Shown piece after piece: positions 54,856 to 63,449 of a stretch of DNA of 64,000 nt (position 1 is its first letter; the number at the start of each line of letters is the position of its first letter). The notes below the pieces were generated by a model, which did no database searches, had not been told where the DNA came from, and saw only the letters and a list, made by a program, of their open reading frames with translations. This DNA comes from Streptomyces rubradiris. Lineage in GTDB: Bacteria; Actinomycetota; Actinomycetes; Streptomycetales; Streptomycetaceae. A program made the position numbers and the translations under genes. The stretch is from contig NZ_BNEA01000007.1 of assembly GCF_016860525.1 (NCBI RefSeq), positions 62,001 through 126,000 of the forward strand, in the 5' to 3' direction.

Positions 54856-56177
54856 GGGCGGTTCATCTCCGCCGCTGCCAGGAACGCGTCGTTGTCCTCC
54901 GCGGTTCCTGTCGTCACGCGCACGCCGTCACCCGGGTAGGGCCGTACGTCGACTCCCGCCGACGCGCACGCGGCGGCGAACTCCTGGGCGCGGGCGCCCA
55001 GCGGCAGCCAGAGGAAGTTCGCCTCCGAGGGCGGCACGTCGAATCCCAGGGCGAGCAGCGCGGCGCGGACGCGGTCCCGTTCGGCGACCGTTTCCCGGAC
55101 GCGGCCGAGGAGCTCCTTCTCCGCCGCCAGCGACGCGACGGCGGCGGCCTGGGCGACGTCGCTGACACTCAACGGCATGACCATGCGGTGGACGCGGGAG
55201 ATCAGGCCGGGTTCCGCGAGCAGGTAGCCGACGCGCAGGCCGGCGAGGCCGTACGCCTTGGAGAAGGTGCGGGCGACGATCAGGTTCGGCCGCGAGGTGA
55301 GGAGGCGGGCGCCGAGGCCGGGGTCACGCGCGTATTCGCAGTACGCCTCGTCGAGCACGACCAGGCACGTGCGCGGCACGGCGTCGAGGAACCGCAGGAG
55401 GTCGGCCTCGCCCGACGCGGTGCCGGTGGGGTTGTTGGGGTTGCAGAGCAGCACCAGGCGGGTGTGCTCGTCGACCGCCGCGGCCAGGGCGTCGAGGTCG
55501 TGCCCGTCCTCGGCCAGCGGGACCCGTACCGTGCGGAACCCGGCGAGGTCCGCGAGCACCTCGTAGCCGTCGAAGGACGGCCACGAGTAGGCGACGGCTG
55601 CTCCCGGTCCGGCGGTCACCGTGAGCAGTGCCTGGAGGAGCGTGATCGATCCGGCTCCCACCGCGACGCGGTCCGGGGAGAGGCCGTAGTGCCGGGCGAG
55701 TGCGGCGCGCAGCGCTCCGCAGGCCGGGTCCGGGTACCGGTTGGCCTCGGCGGCGGCCCGGGTGATCGCGTCCAGCACGGGCGCGGGGGGCGGGAACGGG
55801 GTTTCGTTGCGGGCGAGTTGGTGGGCGGGGCCGCCGGGGCGGTCGGGGTGGACGCCGTCCCCGTCGCCGAGCAGCCGGGCGAGCCCGGCGTGCTCGCGGC
55901 CCTCGGCTCGGTCCGCCGCCTGAGCTCCGCTTGCTCCCGGGGAGCCCGGCAGGCCGGCGGTGCGCTTCTCCAGGAACTCGGCGATGTCCGCCAGCGTCCT
56001 GAGACCGAACAGGTCCTCGTCGGCGATGGTGACGCCGAGGCGCTGGGTGAGCGCCAGGGAGAGTTCGAAGGTGGCGAGGGAGTCCAGGCCGGCGTCCTCG
56101 CGGCTCGCGTCCGGGGACACCTGGCCGGCCTCGACCTCCAGCTCCTCGATCATGATCGTCTTCAGCAGTTCGTACAC
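54852..56177 (-). CDS. nikT: NikT, acyl-carrier domain fused to PLP aminotransferase
   Basis: 441 residues. Residues 1-75 are a carrier domain (EDAGLDSLATFELSLALTQRLGVTI; phosphopantetheine Ser33). A linker rich in Ala/Gly/Glu leads to a HisC-like class II aminotransferase from about 120 (RNETPFPPPAPVLDAITRAAAEANRYPDP, LLCNPNNPTGTASGEADLL, VVLDEAYCEYA) with PLP Lys307 in ARTFSKAYGLAGLRVGYLL. The fusion is characteristic of NikT/SanT. GTG 56177 follows GGAGGA. It probably aminates a carrier-bound 2-oxo intermediate of the hydroxypyridylhomothreonine half (inference). Confidence 0.93.
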   Translation of the reverse strand: MYELLKTIMIEELEVEAGQVSPDASREDAGLDSLATFELSLALTQRLGVTIADEDLFGLRTLADIAEFLEKRTAGLPGSPGASGAQAADRAEGREHAGLARLLGDGDGVHPDRPGGPAHQLARNETPFPPPAPVLDAITRAAAEANRYPDPACGALRAALARHYGLSPDRVAVGAGSITLLQALLTVTAGPGAAVAYSWPSFDGYEVLADLAGFRTVRVPLAEDGHDLDALAAAVDEHTRLVLLCNPNNPTGTASGEADLLRFLDAVPRTCLVVLDEAYCEYARDPGLGARLLTSRPNLIVARTFSKAYGLAGLRVGYLLAEPGLISRVHRMVMPLSVSDVAQAAAVASLAAEKELLGRVRETVAERDRVRAALLALGFDVPPSEANFLWLPLGARAQEFAAACASAGVDVRPYPGDGVRVTTGTAEDNDAFLAAAEMNRP

Positions 56178-56204
56178 GGGTCCTCCGGTCCGATTGCCGG
56201 GCCG

Positions 56205-57479
56205 CTACGCGTCGGCCGGCTTCCTTCGGGGCGTCTTCCAGCGGTCGGGCACCGCGTTGGTCCGGTGCTCCCAGACGACGTTGTCGTCCCACCACTCCTC
56301 GATCCGCCGCAGCTCCGCCCCGGTGTCCGGCTCGGTGAGCCGGAAGACCATCTCGGCGATGGGCCGGCCGAGTCCGGGGGTACTGCCGTAGCGGCGTCCG
56401 ACGTCGCCGCAGGGCCGGTAGCTCACCGTCCCCGGCAGCGGGCACGTGTCGGGCAGCGCGCGCAGGACTCCCCTGGCCGGCGGGAACCAGACGAAGCCGA
56501 GCCGTTCACCGGTCGGCCGGATCTCGACCTGGTCACCGCGTCCGGCCTGGCCGAGCAGGCTCGCGCCGTGGAAGTTCACGCCCAGCACGGCTTCGTGGAC
56601 GTCGCTGACGAGGGCCGCGCCCGCCCGGCAGGCGATCTCGCAGACGACCACGCGGTCGTCGGCGGTGTGGAACAGTTCGAGGTGGAAGGCGCACAGGTCG
56701 GGTACGGCGGGAAGCGCGGCCACGACCTGCCGCGCGGTACTGCGCAGCCGCTCGGACAGGGGGTGGTCGTCGGGCATCATCCCCGTCATGGTCGGGGCGT
56801 CGTAGGCGACCGAGAACCAGTCGGAATACAGGTTGCGGGAAGGCACCGCGAGCACCACCTCGCCGTCCTTCATGAGGCCGTTGACGTGGTAGAAGTCGCC
56901 CTCGACCCAGGCTTCGGCCAGCCGGGGGGCCGCGGTGGCACGCTCCGGGAGGGCGCGCAGGTCCTCCTCGTCCATCAGGACCACCGTGCCGTTCGACGCG
57001 CCGGAGTCGAGTTCCTTGACGACGACCGGGAAGCCGAACTTCCACGCGAACTCGGCGAGGTCGTCGGTGGTCCGGAACTTGCGCATGGGGGCGACGTCGA
57101 TGCCCGCCGCCGCCAGGGTCGACTTCATGACGTGCTTGTCCCGGTACGCCGTGGCCGAGGCGAGGCTCTGGCCGGGCAGGCCGAGTTCGGCCCGCATGCG
57201 CGCCGCGCGCAGCACCTCGCGCTCGCCGAGCGACAGGATCCGGCGTACGCCGAACCGCCGGGCGAGGGCCAGGAGTTCGTCGTCCGACAGCTCCCAGAGG
57301 CTGGGCACCACCTCCAAGTGGAGGAAGCGCCGCGCGTACGCGGAGATGTCGGCGGCGGGGATGTCCGCTCTCGTGGTCACCACGACCAGCTCCCGCGCCG
57401 CGTCGGGGAACCACTCGTGCAGGCGCGAGACGATCTTCTTGGTGTTCAGCAGGAGGAACGGCCCCTGTTCGGCCTTCAT
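56205..57479 (-). CDS. nikS: NikS, ATP-grasp ligase
   Basis: 424 residues. ATP-grasp enzyme: pre-ATP domain (LLLNTKKIVSRLHEWFPDAARELVVVTT), hinge GVRRILSLGEREVLRAARMRAELGLPGQSLASATAYRDKHVMKSTLAAAG, then FGFPVVVKELDSGASNGTVVLMDEEDL (ATP loop) and AFHLELFHTADDRVVVCEIACRAGAAL (Mg-binding acids). It is proposed to join the peptidyl amino acid to the nucleoside amino-hexuronic acid. ATG 57479 is chosen because GAAGG is 6 bp upstream; the in-frame ATG 57485 touches it. Confidence 0.92.
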   Translation of the reverse strand: MKAEQGPFLLLNTKKIVSRLHEWFPDAARELVVVTTRADIPAADISAYARRFLHLEVVPSLWELSDDELLALARRFGVRRILSLGEREVLRAARMRAELGLPGQSLASATAYRDKHVMKSTLAAAGIDVAPMRKFRTTDDLAEFAWKFGFPVVVKELDSGASNGTVVLMDEEDLRALPERATAAPRLAEAWVEGDFYHVNGLMKDGEVVLAVPSRNLYSDWFSVAYDAPTMTGMMPDDHPLSERLRSTARQVVAALPAVPDLCAFHLELFHTADDRVVVCEIACRAGAALVSDVHEAVLGVNFHGASLLGQAGRGDQVEIRPTGERLGFVWFPPARGVLRALPDTCPLPGTVSYRPCGDVGRRYGSTPGLGRPIAEMVFRLTEPDTGAELRRIEEWWDDNVVWEHRTNAVPDRWKTPRRKPADA

Positions 57480-57547
57480 GCGCATCCTTCGATCAGTCGT
57501 CGTTTCACGGTCTTCCAGGCCGGCCGGGGAAGCCGGCCGCGCACGCG

Positions 57548-58228
57548 TCAGGCGTCCGTGCCGAAGTAGCGGTCCCCGAAGTCCCCGATGCCGGGCAGCA
57601 TCCACGCGTCCTCGGTCAGCCGCTCCTCGATGGCGGAGGTCACGATCCGCACCCGCGGGTACTGCTCGCAGACGGCGGTGATGCCCTCGGGGACGGTGAT
57701 GAAGTTGACGAAGACGATGTTCTCCTCGGGCACGCCGAGGTCTGTCAGCACGCGCAGCGCCGCCAGCGCGGTCCCGCCGGTCGCCATGACCGGGTCGAGG
57801 AGCAGGACGTGCCGCCGGGCGATGTCGGTGGGCAGGGAGGTGTAGTAGAGGCGGGCCTCTTTGGTCGTCTCGTCCCGCTGGATGAGGATCTTCCCGATCC
57901 TGATCCCCGGGCAGACGTCCCGCAGTTCGCCCTCCATGCTCTCCCCGGCGCGCACCACGGTGACCCCGCACAGCCCGGAGGCGAAGCGCAGCCCCTGGTA
58001 GGCGGCGCCGGTCGGGGTGCGGACCTCGTGCGGCTCGAAGGGCAGCAGGTCCATGCCCGCCTCGATCAGCAGGCGGATGATCCGGCGCGAGTAGTGGACG
58101 AAGTCCTCGCGGCGGGCGTCCCGGTCGCGGATCGCGGTGTGCAGGGCGCGCATTTGGCCGGTCTGGGGCAGCAGACGGACATGGGTGCCGAGGTACTCGT
58201 CGATCGAGGGGGCGGTGGGCGCGGTCAT
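57548..58228 (-). CDS. nikR: NikR, uracil phosphoribosyltransferase-like enzyme
   Basis: 226 residues. UPRT fold with PRPP loop HVLLLDPVMATGGTALAALRVL and the family blocks GAAYQGLRFASGLCGVTVVRAGESMEGELRDVCPGIRIGKILIQRDE, ITAVCEQYPRVRIVTSAIEERLTEDAWMLPGIGDFGDRYFGTDA. In nikkomycin biosynthesis it is needed for the imidazolone-type nucleosides (X and I), attaching ribose phosphate to 4-formyl-4-imidazolin-2-one. Starts 13 bp after nikQ. Confidence 0.93.
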   Translation of the reverse strand: MTAPTAPSIDEYLGTHVRLLPQTGQMRALHTAIRDRDARREDFVHYSRRIIRLLIEAGMDLLPFEPHEVRTPTGAAYQGLRFASGLCGVTVVRAGESMEGELRDVCPGIRIGKILIQRDETTKEARLYYTSLPTDIARRHVLLLDPVMATGGTALAALRVLTDLGVPEENIVFVNFITVPEGITAVCEQYPRVRIVTSAIEERLTEDAWMLPGIGDFGDRYFGTDA

Positions 58229-58241
58229 GGGGCAGCTCTCC

Positions 58242-59432
58242 TCAGGCCCTGGGAACGAATTTCACGGGAAGCGAGTCGAACCCCCACAGCAGGTTCGAAC
58301 GCAGGCGGCGGACCTGGCCGGCGAGTTCGGCGACCTCGACCCGCGCCAGGAGTTCCTCGAACATCACCGTGAGTTCGAGCTTGGCGAGCGAGGAGCCGAT
58401 GCAGTAGTGGTTACCCTGGATGAAGCCCAGGTGGCGGTTGGGTTCGCGCTCGATGTCGAAGCGGTCGGGGTCGTCGAAGACCTTCTCGTCGCGGTTGGCC
58501 GAGGGCAGCCAGGCGACGACGTGGTCCCCGGCGCTGATCAGCTCCCCGCCGAACTCGACGTCCTCGGTCGCGGTGCGCAGCGCGTGCATGACAGGCGAGG
58601 TGTAGCGCACGATCTCCTGGATCGCCGAGGGCATGAGGGCGGGCTCGTCGCGCAGCCGGTGCCACTGATCCGGGTTGTCGATGAGGGCGAGCAGCCCGCC
58701 GACGGTGGCGTGCCGGGTCGTCTCGTTGCCGCCGGAGACCAGGGCGTCGCAGTTGTAGAGGATCTCCTGGTCGGTCAGCGGGGCGCCGTCGATCTCGCCG
58801 CACACCAGGGCGCTCATGAGGTCGTCCTTCGGCTCCCGCCTGCGCTGCGCGGCGAGGTCCTGGAAGTGGAGCAGGATCTCGGTGTGGGCCCGGACCTTGC
58901 GCGCCTCCTCCGCTTCGTCGAGGGCGGTGGAGCTCCAGGCGAAGCGGGTGCGCTCGACCATGAAGTCCCAGTCGGCGGGCTCGACGCCGAGCATGTCGCA
59001 GATGACCGAGACCGGCAGTTTCTGGGCGACGCGCGTGAACTCGCACTCCCCCGCGGCCAGCGCCTCGTCGACGGCTTTGGCGGCCGTCTCGCGCATGGTG
59101 GCCTCCAGCCGGCCCACCATGCGCGGGGTGAACGCCGAGCTGACGACCTTGCGTATCTTGTCGTGCCGGGGCGGGTCGGTGATGTTGAGCATCTTGCCGG
59201 CCGCGGCGGCGAGGACCCGCGGGTCGGAGTCGAGGCGCATCCCGTTCCGGGAGCTGAACACGCGGGGGTCGGTCAGCATGTCGGTGCACAGGCCGTGGGT
59301 CATCACCGCCCAGAAGTGCTCCCCGTTGGCCCGCTCGTTGCGGTAGACGGGGTGTTCGGCGCGCAGTCGCGACCAGACCGGTGCGGGGTCGGAGTCCCGG
59401 TACAAGAGCGGGTCGGACAGGTCAACTCTCAT
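58242..59432 (-). CDS. nikQ: NikQ, cytochrome P450 histidine beta-hydroxylase
   Basis: 396 residues from ATG 59432, which overlaps nikP2 by 11 bp. I-helix ILYNCDALVSGGNETTRHATVGGLLAL, K-helix ExxR in QEIVRYTSP, heme loop HLGFIQGNHYCIGSSLAKLEL with Cys344. The relative hydroxylates the beta-carbon of L-His while it is tethered to NikP1. Redox partners are not seen in the window. Confidence 0.94.
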   Translation of the reverse strand: MRVDLSDPLLYRDSDPAPVWSRLRAEHPVYRNERANGEHFWAVMTHGLCTDMLTDPRVFSSRNGMRLDSDPRVLAAAAGKMLNITDPPRHDKIRKVVSSAFTPRMVGRLEATMRETAAKAVDEALAAGECEFTRVAQKLPVSVICDMLGVEPADWDFMVERTRFAWSSTALDEAEEARKVRAHTEILLHFQDLAAQRRREPKDDLMSALVCGEIDGAPLTDQEILYNCDALVSGGNETTRHATVGGLLALIDNPDQWHRLRDEPALMPSAIQEIVRYTSPVMHALRTATEDVEFGGELISAGDHVVAWLPSANRDEKVFDDPDRFDIEREPNRHLGFIQGNHYCIGSSLAKLELTVMFEELLARVEVAELAGQVRRLRSNLLWGFDSLPVKFVPRA

Positions 59433-60243
59433 CGGCTCTCCCGGTGTCGATCGTGGCGGCGGGAAGGAGGACCTCGCGCAGGGCGTGCAGGACGTGGTCC
59501 GGGTGTTCTCCGAGGTAGAAGTGGCCGCCGGGGAAGGTGCGGAGCGTGAAGCGGCCCCGGGTCGCGCCGGCCCAGGCGCCCGCGTCGCCGACGCCGACCG
59601 CCTCGTCCTGGCGGCCCACGAACGCGGTGACGTCGGTCCGCAGGAGCGGGCCGCCGACGCGCGGGACGTAGGACTGGACGATGCGGTAGTCGTCGCGGAC
59701 CGCCGGCAGGAAGGCCGAACGCATGTCCGGGTCGTCCAGCAGGCCCGCGTTGCCCGAGCCCAGCTCCTTGAGGAGGGCCACGAGCCGGTCGTCGTCCAGG
59801 AGGTGGGCACCTTCCTGTCCGGCGAAGGGGCGCACCCGCTGGGGGGCGCCGCACCCCGAGACCACGAGGTGGAGTACGGCGCCGCCCCGGCCGTCGGCCG
59901 TGAGGCGGCGCAGGACCTCGTAGCCGACGACGGCGCCCATGCTGTGCCCGAAGAAGACGGTGGGCCGGTCGAGGAGTCCGCGCAGCTCCTCGGTGACCTG
60001 GTCGGCGAGGGTGTGCAGGTCGGGCGGGAACCCCTCCCGGATCCGGTTCTCGCGGCCCGGGTACTGGACGGCCCACACCTCGGCCCCGGCGAGGTCACGG
60101 CCGCCCCAGTCCCGGAAGTAGCTGGCCGCGCCCCCGGCGTGCGGGAAGCACACGAGCCGGGCCGGGGCCGCGGGCCGCGGCGGGCCGGAGGTGCGCAGCC
60201 AGGGGCTGTCCGGGCGCGTGGCGGCGACCTGTCGCGGTGCCAC
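59422..60243 (-). CDS. nikP2: NikP2, type II thioesterase-like hydrolase
   Basis: 273 residues from GTG 60243. Alpha/beta thioesterase: LVCFPHAGGAASYFRDWG, VFFGHSMGAVVGYEVL (nucleophile Ser101), GRQDEAVGV (acid region) and FPGGHFYLGEH (catalytic His). In the known pathway it releases beta-hydroxy-His from the NikP1 carrier domain. Starts 6 bp after nikP1. Confidence 0.93.
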   Translation of the reverse strand: MAPRQVAATRPDSPWLRTSGPPRPAAPARLVCFPHAGGAASYFRDWGGRDLAGAEVWAVQYPGRENRIREGFPPDLHTLADQVTEELRGLLDRPTVFFGHSMGAVVGYEVLRRLTADGRGGAVLHLVVSGCGAPQRVRPFAGQEGAHLLDDDRLVALLKELGSGNAGLLDDPDMRSAFLPAVRDDYRIVQSYVPRVGGPLLRTDVTAFVGRQDEAVGVGDAGAWAGATRGRFTLRTFPGGHFYLGEHPDHVLHALREVLLPAATIDTGRADES

Positions 60244-60249
60244 CGCCGG

Positions 60250-62283
60250 TCAGCTCCGTCCGGCGCGGGCCGCCGCGCCGTCGCCGGTCGCCCGGGTGAC
60301 GGCTTCGGCGAGCCCGGCGATGGTCGGGGACTCGAACAGCACGCGGGCCGTCATAGCGACGTCGAACCGGGCGCGGATGCGGGCGATGAGACTCGCGGCG
60401 AGCAGGGAGTGGCCGCCCACCTGGAAGAAGTCGGCGTCGACGCTGATGCCGCGGCGGCCGAGGATGTCCTCCCAGATGTCCGCCAGGACCGCTTCCTCGG
60501 GGGTGCGCGGCGGTACGTGGACGGCTTCGCCGTCGTCGTCGGGTTCGAGGGCGAGCAGGGCGGCCCGGTCGATCTTCCCGTTGGGGGTCAGGGGGAAGGC
60601 GTCCAGGACGTGGACGGCCGTCGGGATCATGTACCAGGGCAGTCGGCCGCGCAGGTGGGCGATCAGTTCGGCGGCCGGCGGCGCGGCCCGCCCACCCGCG
60701 GTCACGAAGCACACGAGGGCACTGTCGGGGCCGTCGCCGGTCACCAGGGCGACGCACGTCCGGACGTCCTCGTGCTCGGTGAGCACGGCCTCGATCTCGC
60801 CGAGCTCGATGCGGTAGCCGCGCAGTTTCACCTGGTGGTCCCGGCGGCCGAGGAACTCCAGGCAGCCGTCGGCGTCCGCGCGCACCAGGTCCCCGGTGCG
60901 GTAGAGCCGGCTGCCGGGCACGCCGGAGAAGGGGTCGGGCAGGAACCGCTCGGCGGTGGTCCGCGGCGCGTTCAGGTAACCGACGGCCACGCCCGCCCCG
61001 CCGATGAACAACTCGCCCGGCTCTCCCGCCGGGACCGGCCGCAGGGCGTCGTCGAGGACGTACGTGCGGACGTTGTCGATGGGGCGGCCGATCGGGACGG
61101 AGCCGTAGTCGCCGGTCTCCCAGTCGGCGCCCGGCTCGTGGACCGTCGTGGTGATGGTGCCCTCGGTGGGGCCGTAGACGTTGAACCAGCGGATGTCCTC
61201 GCCGACCCGTTTCTTCCAGGTCAGCAGGGCCTGACGGGCCGCCTTCTCGCCGGCCACGATCATCGTGCGCAGCGCGGACTCCGTGGCCAGCCGCAGCAGG
61301 CAGTCCTCCTCCGCGACCCAGCTGTGCCAGAAGGCCGTGGGCACGCTCAGGAAGGTCGTGCCGGTGTCGATGACCTGCTGGGTCAGGGCCCGGAACGTCT
61401 GGCGCAGGGGGTCGCTGCCGAGGACGAGGGCCGCGCCGTGCAGGAGCGGCGGGAAGATCTCCTCGGCGGCGGCGTCGAAGCTCAGCGGCCTGCACTGCAG
61501 GACGCGGTCGCCGGGGGCGAAGGCGAAGTACCGGTTCACGGCAGAGCTGTGGTTCGCCAGGGAGCGGTGCGTCACCAGGACGCCCTTGGGGCGGCCCGTG
61601 GAGCCGGAGGTGTGGATGACGTAGGCGGTGTCCGACGGCAGCGGGACGGGGCTGTCCGGTGCGGGCGCGGCGGACAGCGCGTCGATGTCCTGCCGGTGCT
61701 GGTCGAGGCAGAGGATCTCGCCGTCGTGGTCGGGGAAGAGCGGCCTGAGCGGCTCCTGGGTCAGGAGCAGGCTCGCTCCCGTGTCGGACAGGACGTACCG
61801 CAGCCGCTCGACCGGGTACTGGGGGTCGAGGGGCACGTAGGCGGCGCCGGTCTTCAGGATGCCGAGCAGGGCCGTGATCATCTGCGGCGACCGCTCGACG
61901 CACAGGCCCACGAACGCGCCGGGCCCGACGCCACGCAGCCGCAGGTACGCGGCCAACTTGCCTGATTCATCGTCGAGTTGACCGTACGACACCTCATGGT
62001 CCCGCCAGATCAGGGCCGGCGCCCCGGGGGTGCGCGCGACCTGGGCGGCGAACAGGTCGTGCAGGCAGGCGCCCGCGTCCTTCCCGGCGTCCGGGAGTCC
62101 GGCGGGCCGGATGTCCGGCCAGTGGGCGCCGATGTACTCCAGGCACTCCCGGCGGCCGGCCGCCCGGTGCGCGACGCGCCAGCCCGGTGGTACGTCGAGG
62201 CCGTCGCCCCACAGAGCGTGCCGGTTCTCGCTGTTCACCAGGACCAGAGAGGCGTCGTTGTCGTCATGAATCGGGTTGACCAC
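60250..62283 (-). CDS. nikP1: NikP1, MbtH-A-T nonribosomal peptide synthetase
   Basis: 677 residues. An N-terminal MbtH-like domain (residues 1-65: NSENRHALWGDGLDVPPGW, RRECLEYIGAHWPDIRPAGL) is fused to an adenylation domain (A3 HTSGSTGRPKG 224-234, A5 NVYGPTEGT, A7 YRTGD 461, A10 NGKIDR 568) and a thiolation domain (GGHSLLA, Ser626). There is no condensation domain: it loads one amino acid, L-His in the characterised NikP1, for NikQ and NikP2 to act on. GTG 62283 with AAGGGGA 9 bp upstream is the start that begins the MbtH domain; longer frames upstream are noncoding in character. Confidence 0.95.
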   Translation of the reverse strand: MVNPIHDDNDASLVLVNSENRHALWGDGLDVPPGWRVAHRAAGRRECLEYIGAHWPDIRPAGLPDAGKDAGACLHDLFAAQVARTPGAPALIWRDHEVSYGQLDDESGKLAAYLRLRGVGPGAFVGLCVERSPQMITALLGILKTGAAYVPLDPQYPVERLRYVLSDTGASLLLTQEPLRPLFPDHDGEILCLDQHRQDIDALSAAPAPDSPVPLPSDTAYVIHTSGSTGRPKGVLVTHRSLANHSSAVNRYFAFAPGDRVLQCRPLSFDAAAEEIFPPLLHGAALVLGSDPLRQTFRALTQQVIDTGTTFLSVPTAFWHSWVAEEDCLLRLATESALRTMIVAGEKAARQALLTWKKRVGEDIRWFNVYGPTEGTITTTVHEPGADWETGDYGSVPIGRPIDNVRTYVLDDALRPVPAGEPGELFIGGAGVAVGYLNAPRTTAERFLPDPFSGVPGSRLYRTGDLVRADADGCLEFLGRRDHQVKLRGYRIELGEIEAVLTEHEDVRTCVALVTGDGPDSALVCFVTAGGRAAPPAAELIAHLRGRLPWYMIPTAVHVLDAFPLTPNGKIDRAALLALEPDDDGEAVHVPPRTPEEAVLADIWEDILGRRGISVDADFFQVGGHSLLAASLIARIRARFDVAMTARVLFESPTIAGLAEAVTRATGDGAAARAGRS

Positions 62284-62558
62284 GGATCGCAGTCCCCTTC
62301 GGATGCTGGATGTGCGGCGTACGCACTGGCGTTGTAGCGGGGGAAGCCCCAGGGTGGTGCCCGCACAGCATGTCGCCGCGTCCCTGCAAGGACCTCGCCG
62401 CCTCGCTTGCCCCGCCCGCGGCGCCGGCCGGTCAGTGCACGGCAAGCCGTCGGCAAGGCCCCGGTTCCAGGCTGGGCCGCGTAGGGATCACCGCGGCCGG
62501 CCTCCGCGGGCGGTCCCCGTGCGGATCACGCCGCACCTTGACGGAAAGGCGACCGTAC
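62284..62558. promoter_or_regulatory. Divergent nikP1/nikA control region with SanG-type repeats
   Basis: 275 bp between the two operons (the sanO-sanN region of S. ansochromogenes). Direct repeats CGGCAAG at 62,440-62,446 and 62,451-62,457 are 11 bp apart, the spacing expected of a SARP and the heptamer reported for SanG. Weaker variants are CTGCAAG (62,384-62,390) and CTTGCCC on the other strand (62,406-62,412). A possible -10 for nikA, TAGGGA, lies at 62,482. Confidence 0.75.
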
Positions 62559-63449
62559 ATGCAAGCAACTGGACGGCTGTCCGTGTCGGTCCTGGGCGCC
62601 GGACTCATCGGTATGGACCTGGCGACCAAGATCATGCGCTCGGACTGTCTCGACCTGCGGCTCGTCGCGGGGCGGCACGACGCCGCCGAGCTGCGGCGGG
62701 CTTCCCGGCGCGGGATGCCGGTGGCGACCGGGGGCATCCAGTCCCTCGTCGACGCCGAGGAGGACTTCGACGTGGTGTTCGACGCCACCAACGCGTCGTG
62801 CCACGCCGAGCACGCGGAGAAGCTCGCGGCGTCCGGGGCGATGCTCGTCGACCTGACGCCCAGCAGAGTCGGGCAGATGATCGTCCCGAGCGTCAACCGG
62901 GAGGACATCGGCTCCCACCGCGACATCAGCATGGTGACCTGCGGCGGGCAGGCGTGCGTACCGATCCTGCACGCGATCGCGAGAGTGCACGAGATCGACT
63001 GCGTCGAGGTCGTGACCACGGCCGCCACCCTGAGCGTGGGCCGCGCCTCACGCCTGAACCTGGACGAGTACGTGCAGACCACGCAGGACGCGATCCGCTG
63101 GTTCACCGGCGTCGAGGACGTGAAGGCGCTCGTCAACATCAGCCCGGCCCGGCCCGCGGCCACCTTCCGGGTCGCCATGTACCTGCGGGGCCGGGACCTC
63201 ACCACCGACTCGGTGCGCGCGCTGGTGACGAGAGCCGCTGACGAGATCCGCGCGTATGCCAAGGGGTTCGGCGTCAGCGTGTGCACCGTCAACGACTCCA
63301 CGGCCTTCGTCTCCGTGGAGGTCACCTCGTCCGGCGACCGGCTGCCGCACTACGCCGGGAATCTCGACATCATCAATTCCGCCGCGATCCAGGCCGCCGA
63401 GTGTTACGCGGCGAACCGGCTCGCACTGGCAGGCAGGGAGACGGCATGA
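62559..63449 (+). CDS. nikA: NikA, acylating acetaldehyde dehydrogenase-like
   Basis: 296 residues, NAD-binding [16 protein letters not shown] at the N-terminus, [14 protein letters not shown], catalytic Cys128 in [54 protein letters not shown]. Homologue of the dehydrogenase that partners with 4-hydroxy-2-oxovalerate aldolase; in nikkomycin it serves the pyridyl side chain, processing picolinoyl-CoA to picolinaldehyde. GGAAAGG precedes ATG 62559 by 9 bp. It overlaps nikB by 4 bp. Confidence 0.94.
   Translation: MQATGRLSVSVLGAGLIGMDLATKIMRSDCLDLRLVAGRHDAAELRRASRRGMPVATGGIQSLVDAEEDFDVVFDATNASCHAEHAEKLAASGAMLVDLTPSRVGQMIVPSVNREDIGSHRDISMVTCGGQACVPILHAIARVHEIDCVEVVTTAATLSVGRASRLNLDEYVQTTQDAIRWFTGVEDVKALVNISPARPAATFRVAMYLRGRDLTTDSVRALVTRAADEIRAYAKGFGVSVCTVNDSTAFVSVEVTSSGDRLPHYAGNLDIINSAAIQAAECYAANRLALAGRETA

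Noticed and set aside
54822..57569. Long plus-strand open frame opposite nikU-nikS
   Set aside because: Its translation is low-complexity Gly/Val/Arg-rich without domains, while the minus strand encodes well-characterised enzymes. It is a by-product of high third-position GC.
59485..61965. Long plus-strand open frame opposite nikP2 and nikP1
   Set aside because: Shadow of the NRPS and thioesterase genes; no domain, no start signal, composition of an antisense GC-rich frame.
62284..62445. Upstream extension of nikP1 by 54 codons
   Set aside because: It would cover the SanG-type control region; residues are Cys/Arg-rich and do not belong to the MbtH domain, which begins at the GTG at 62,283.
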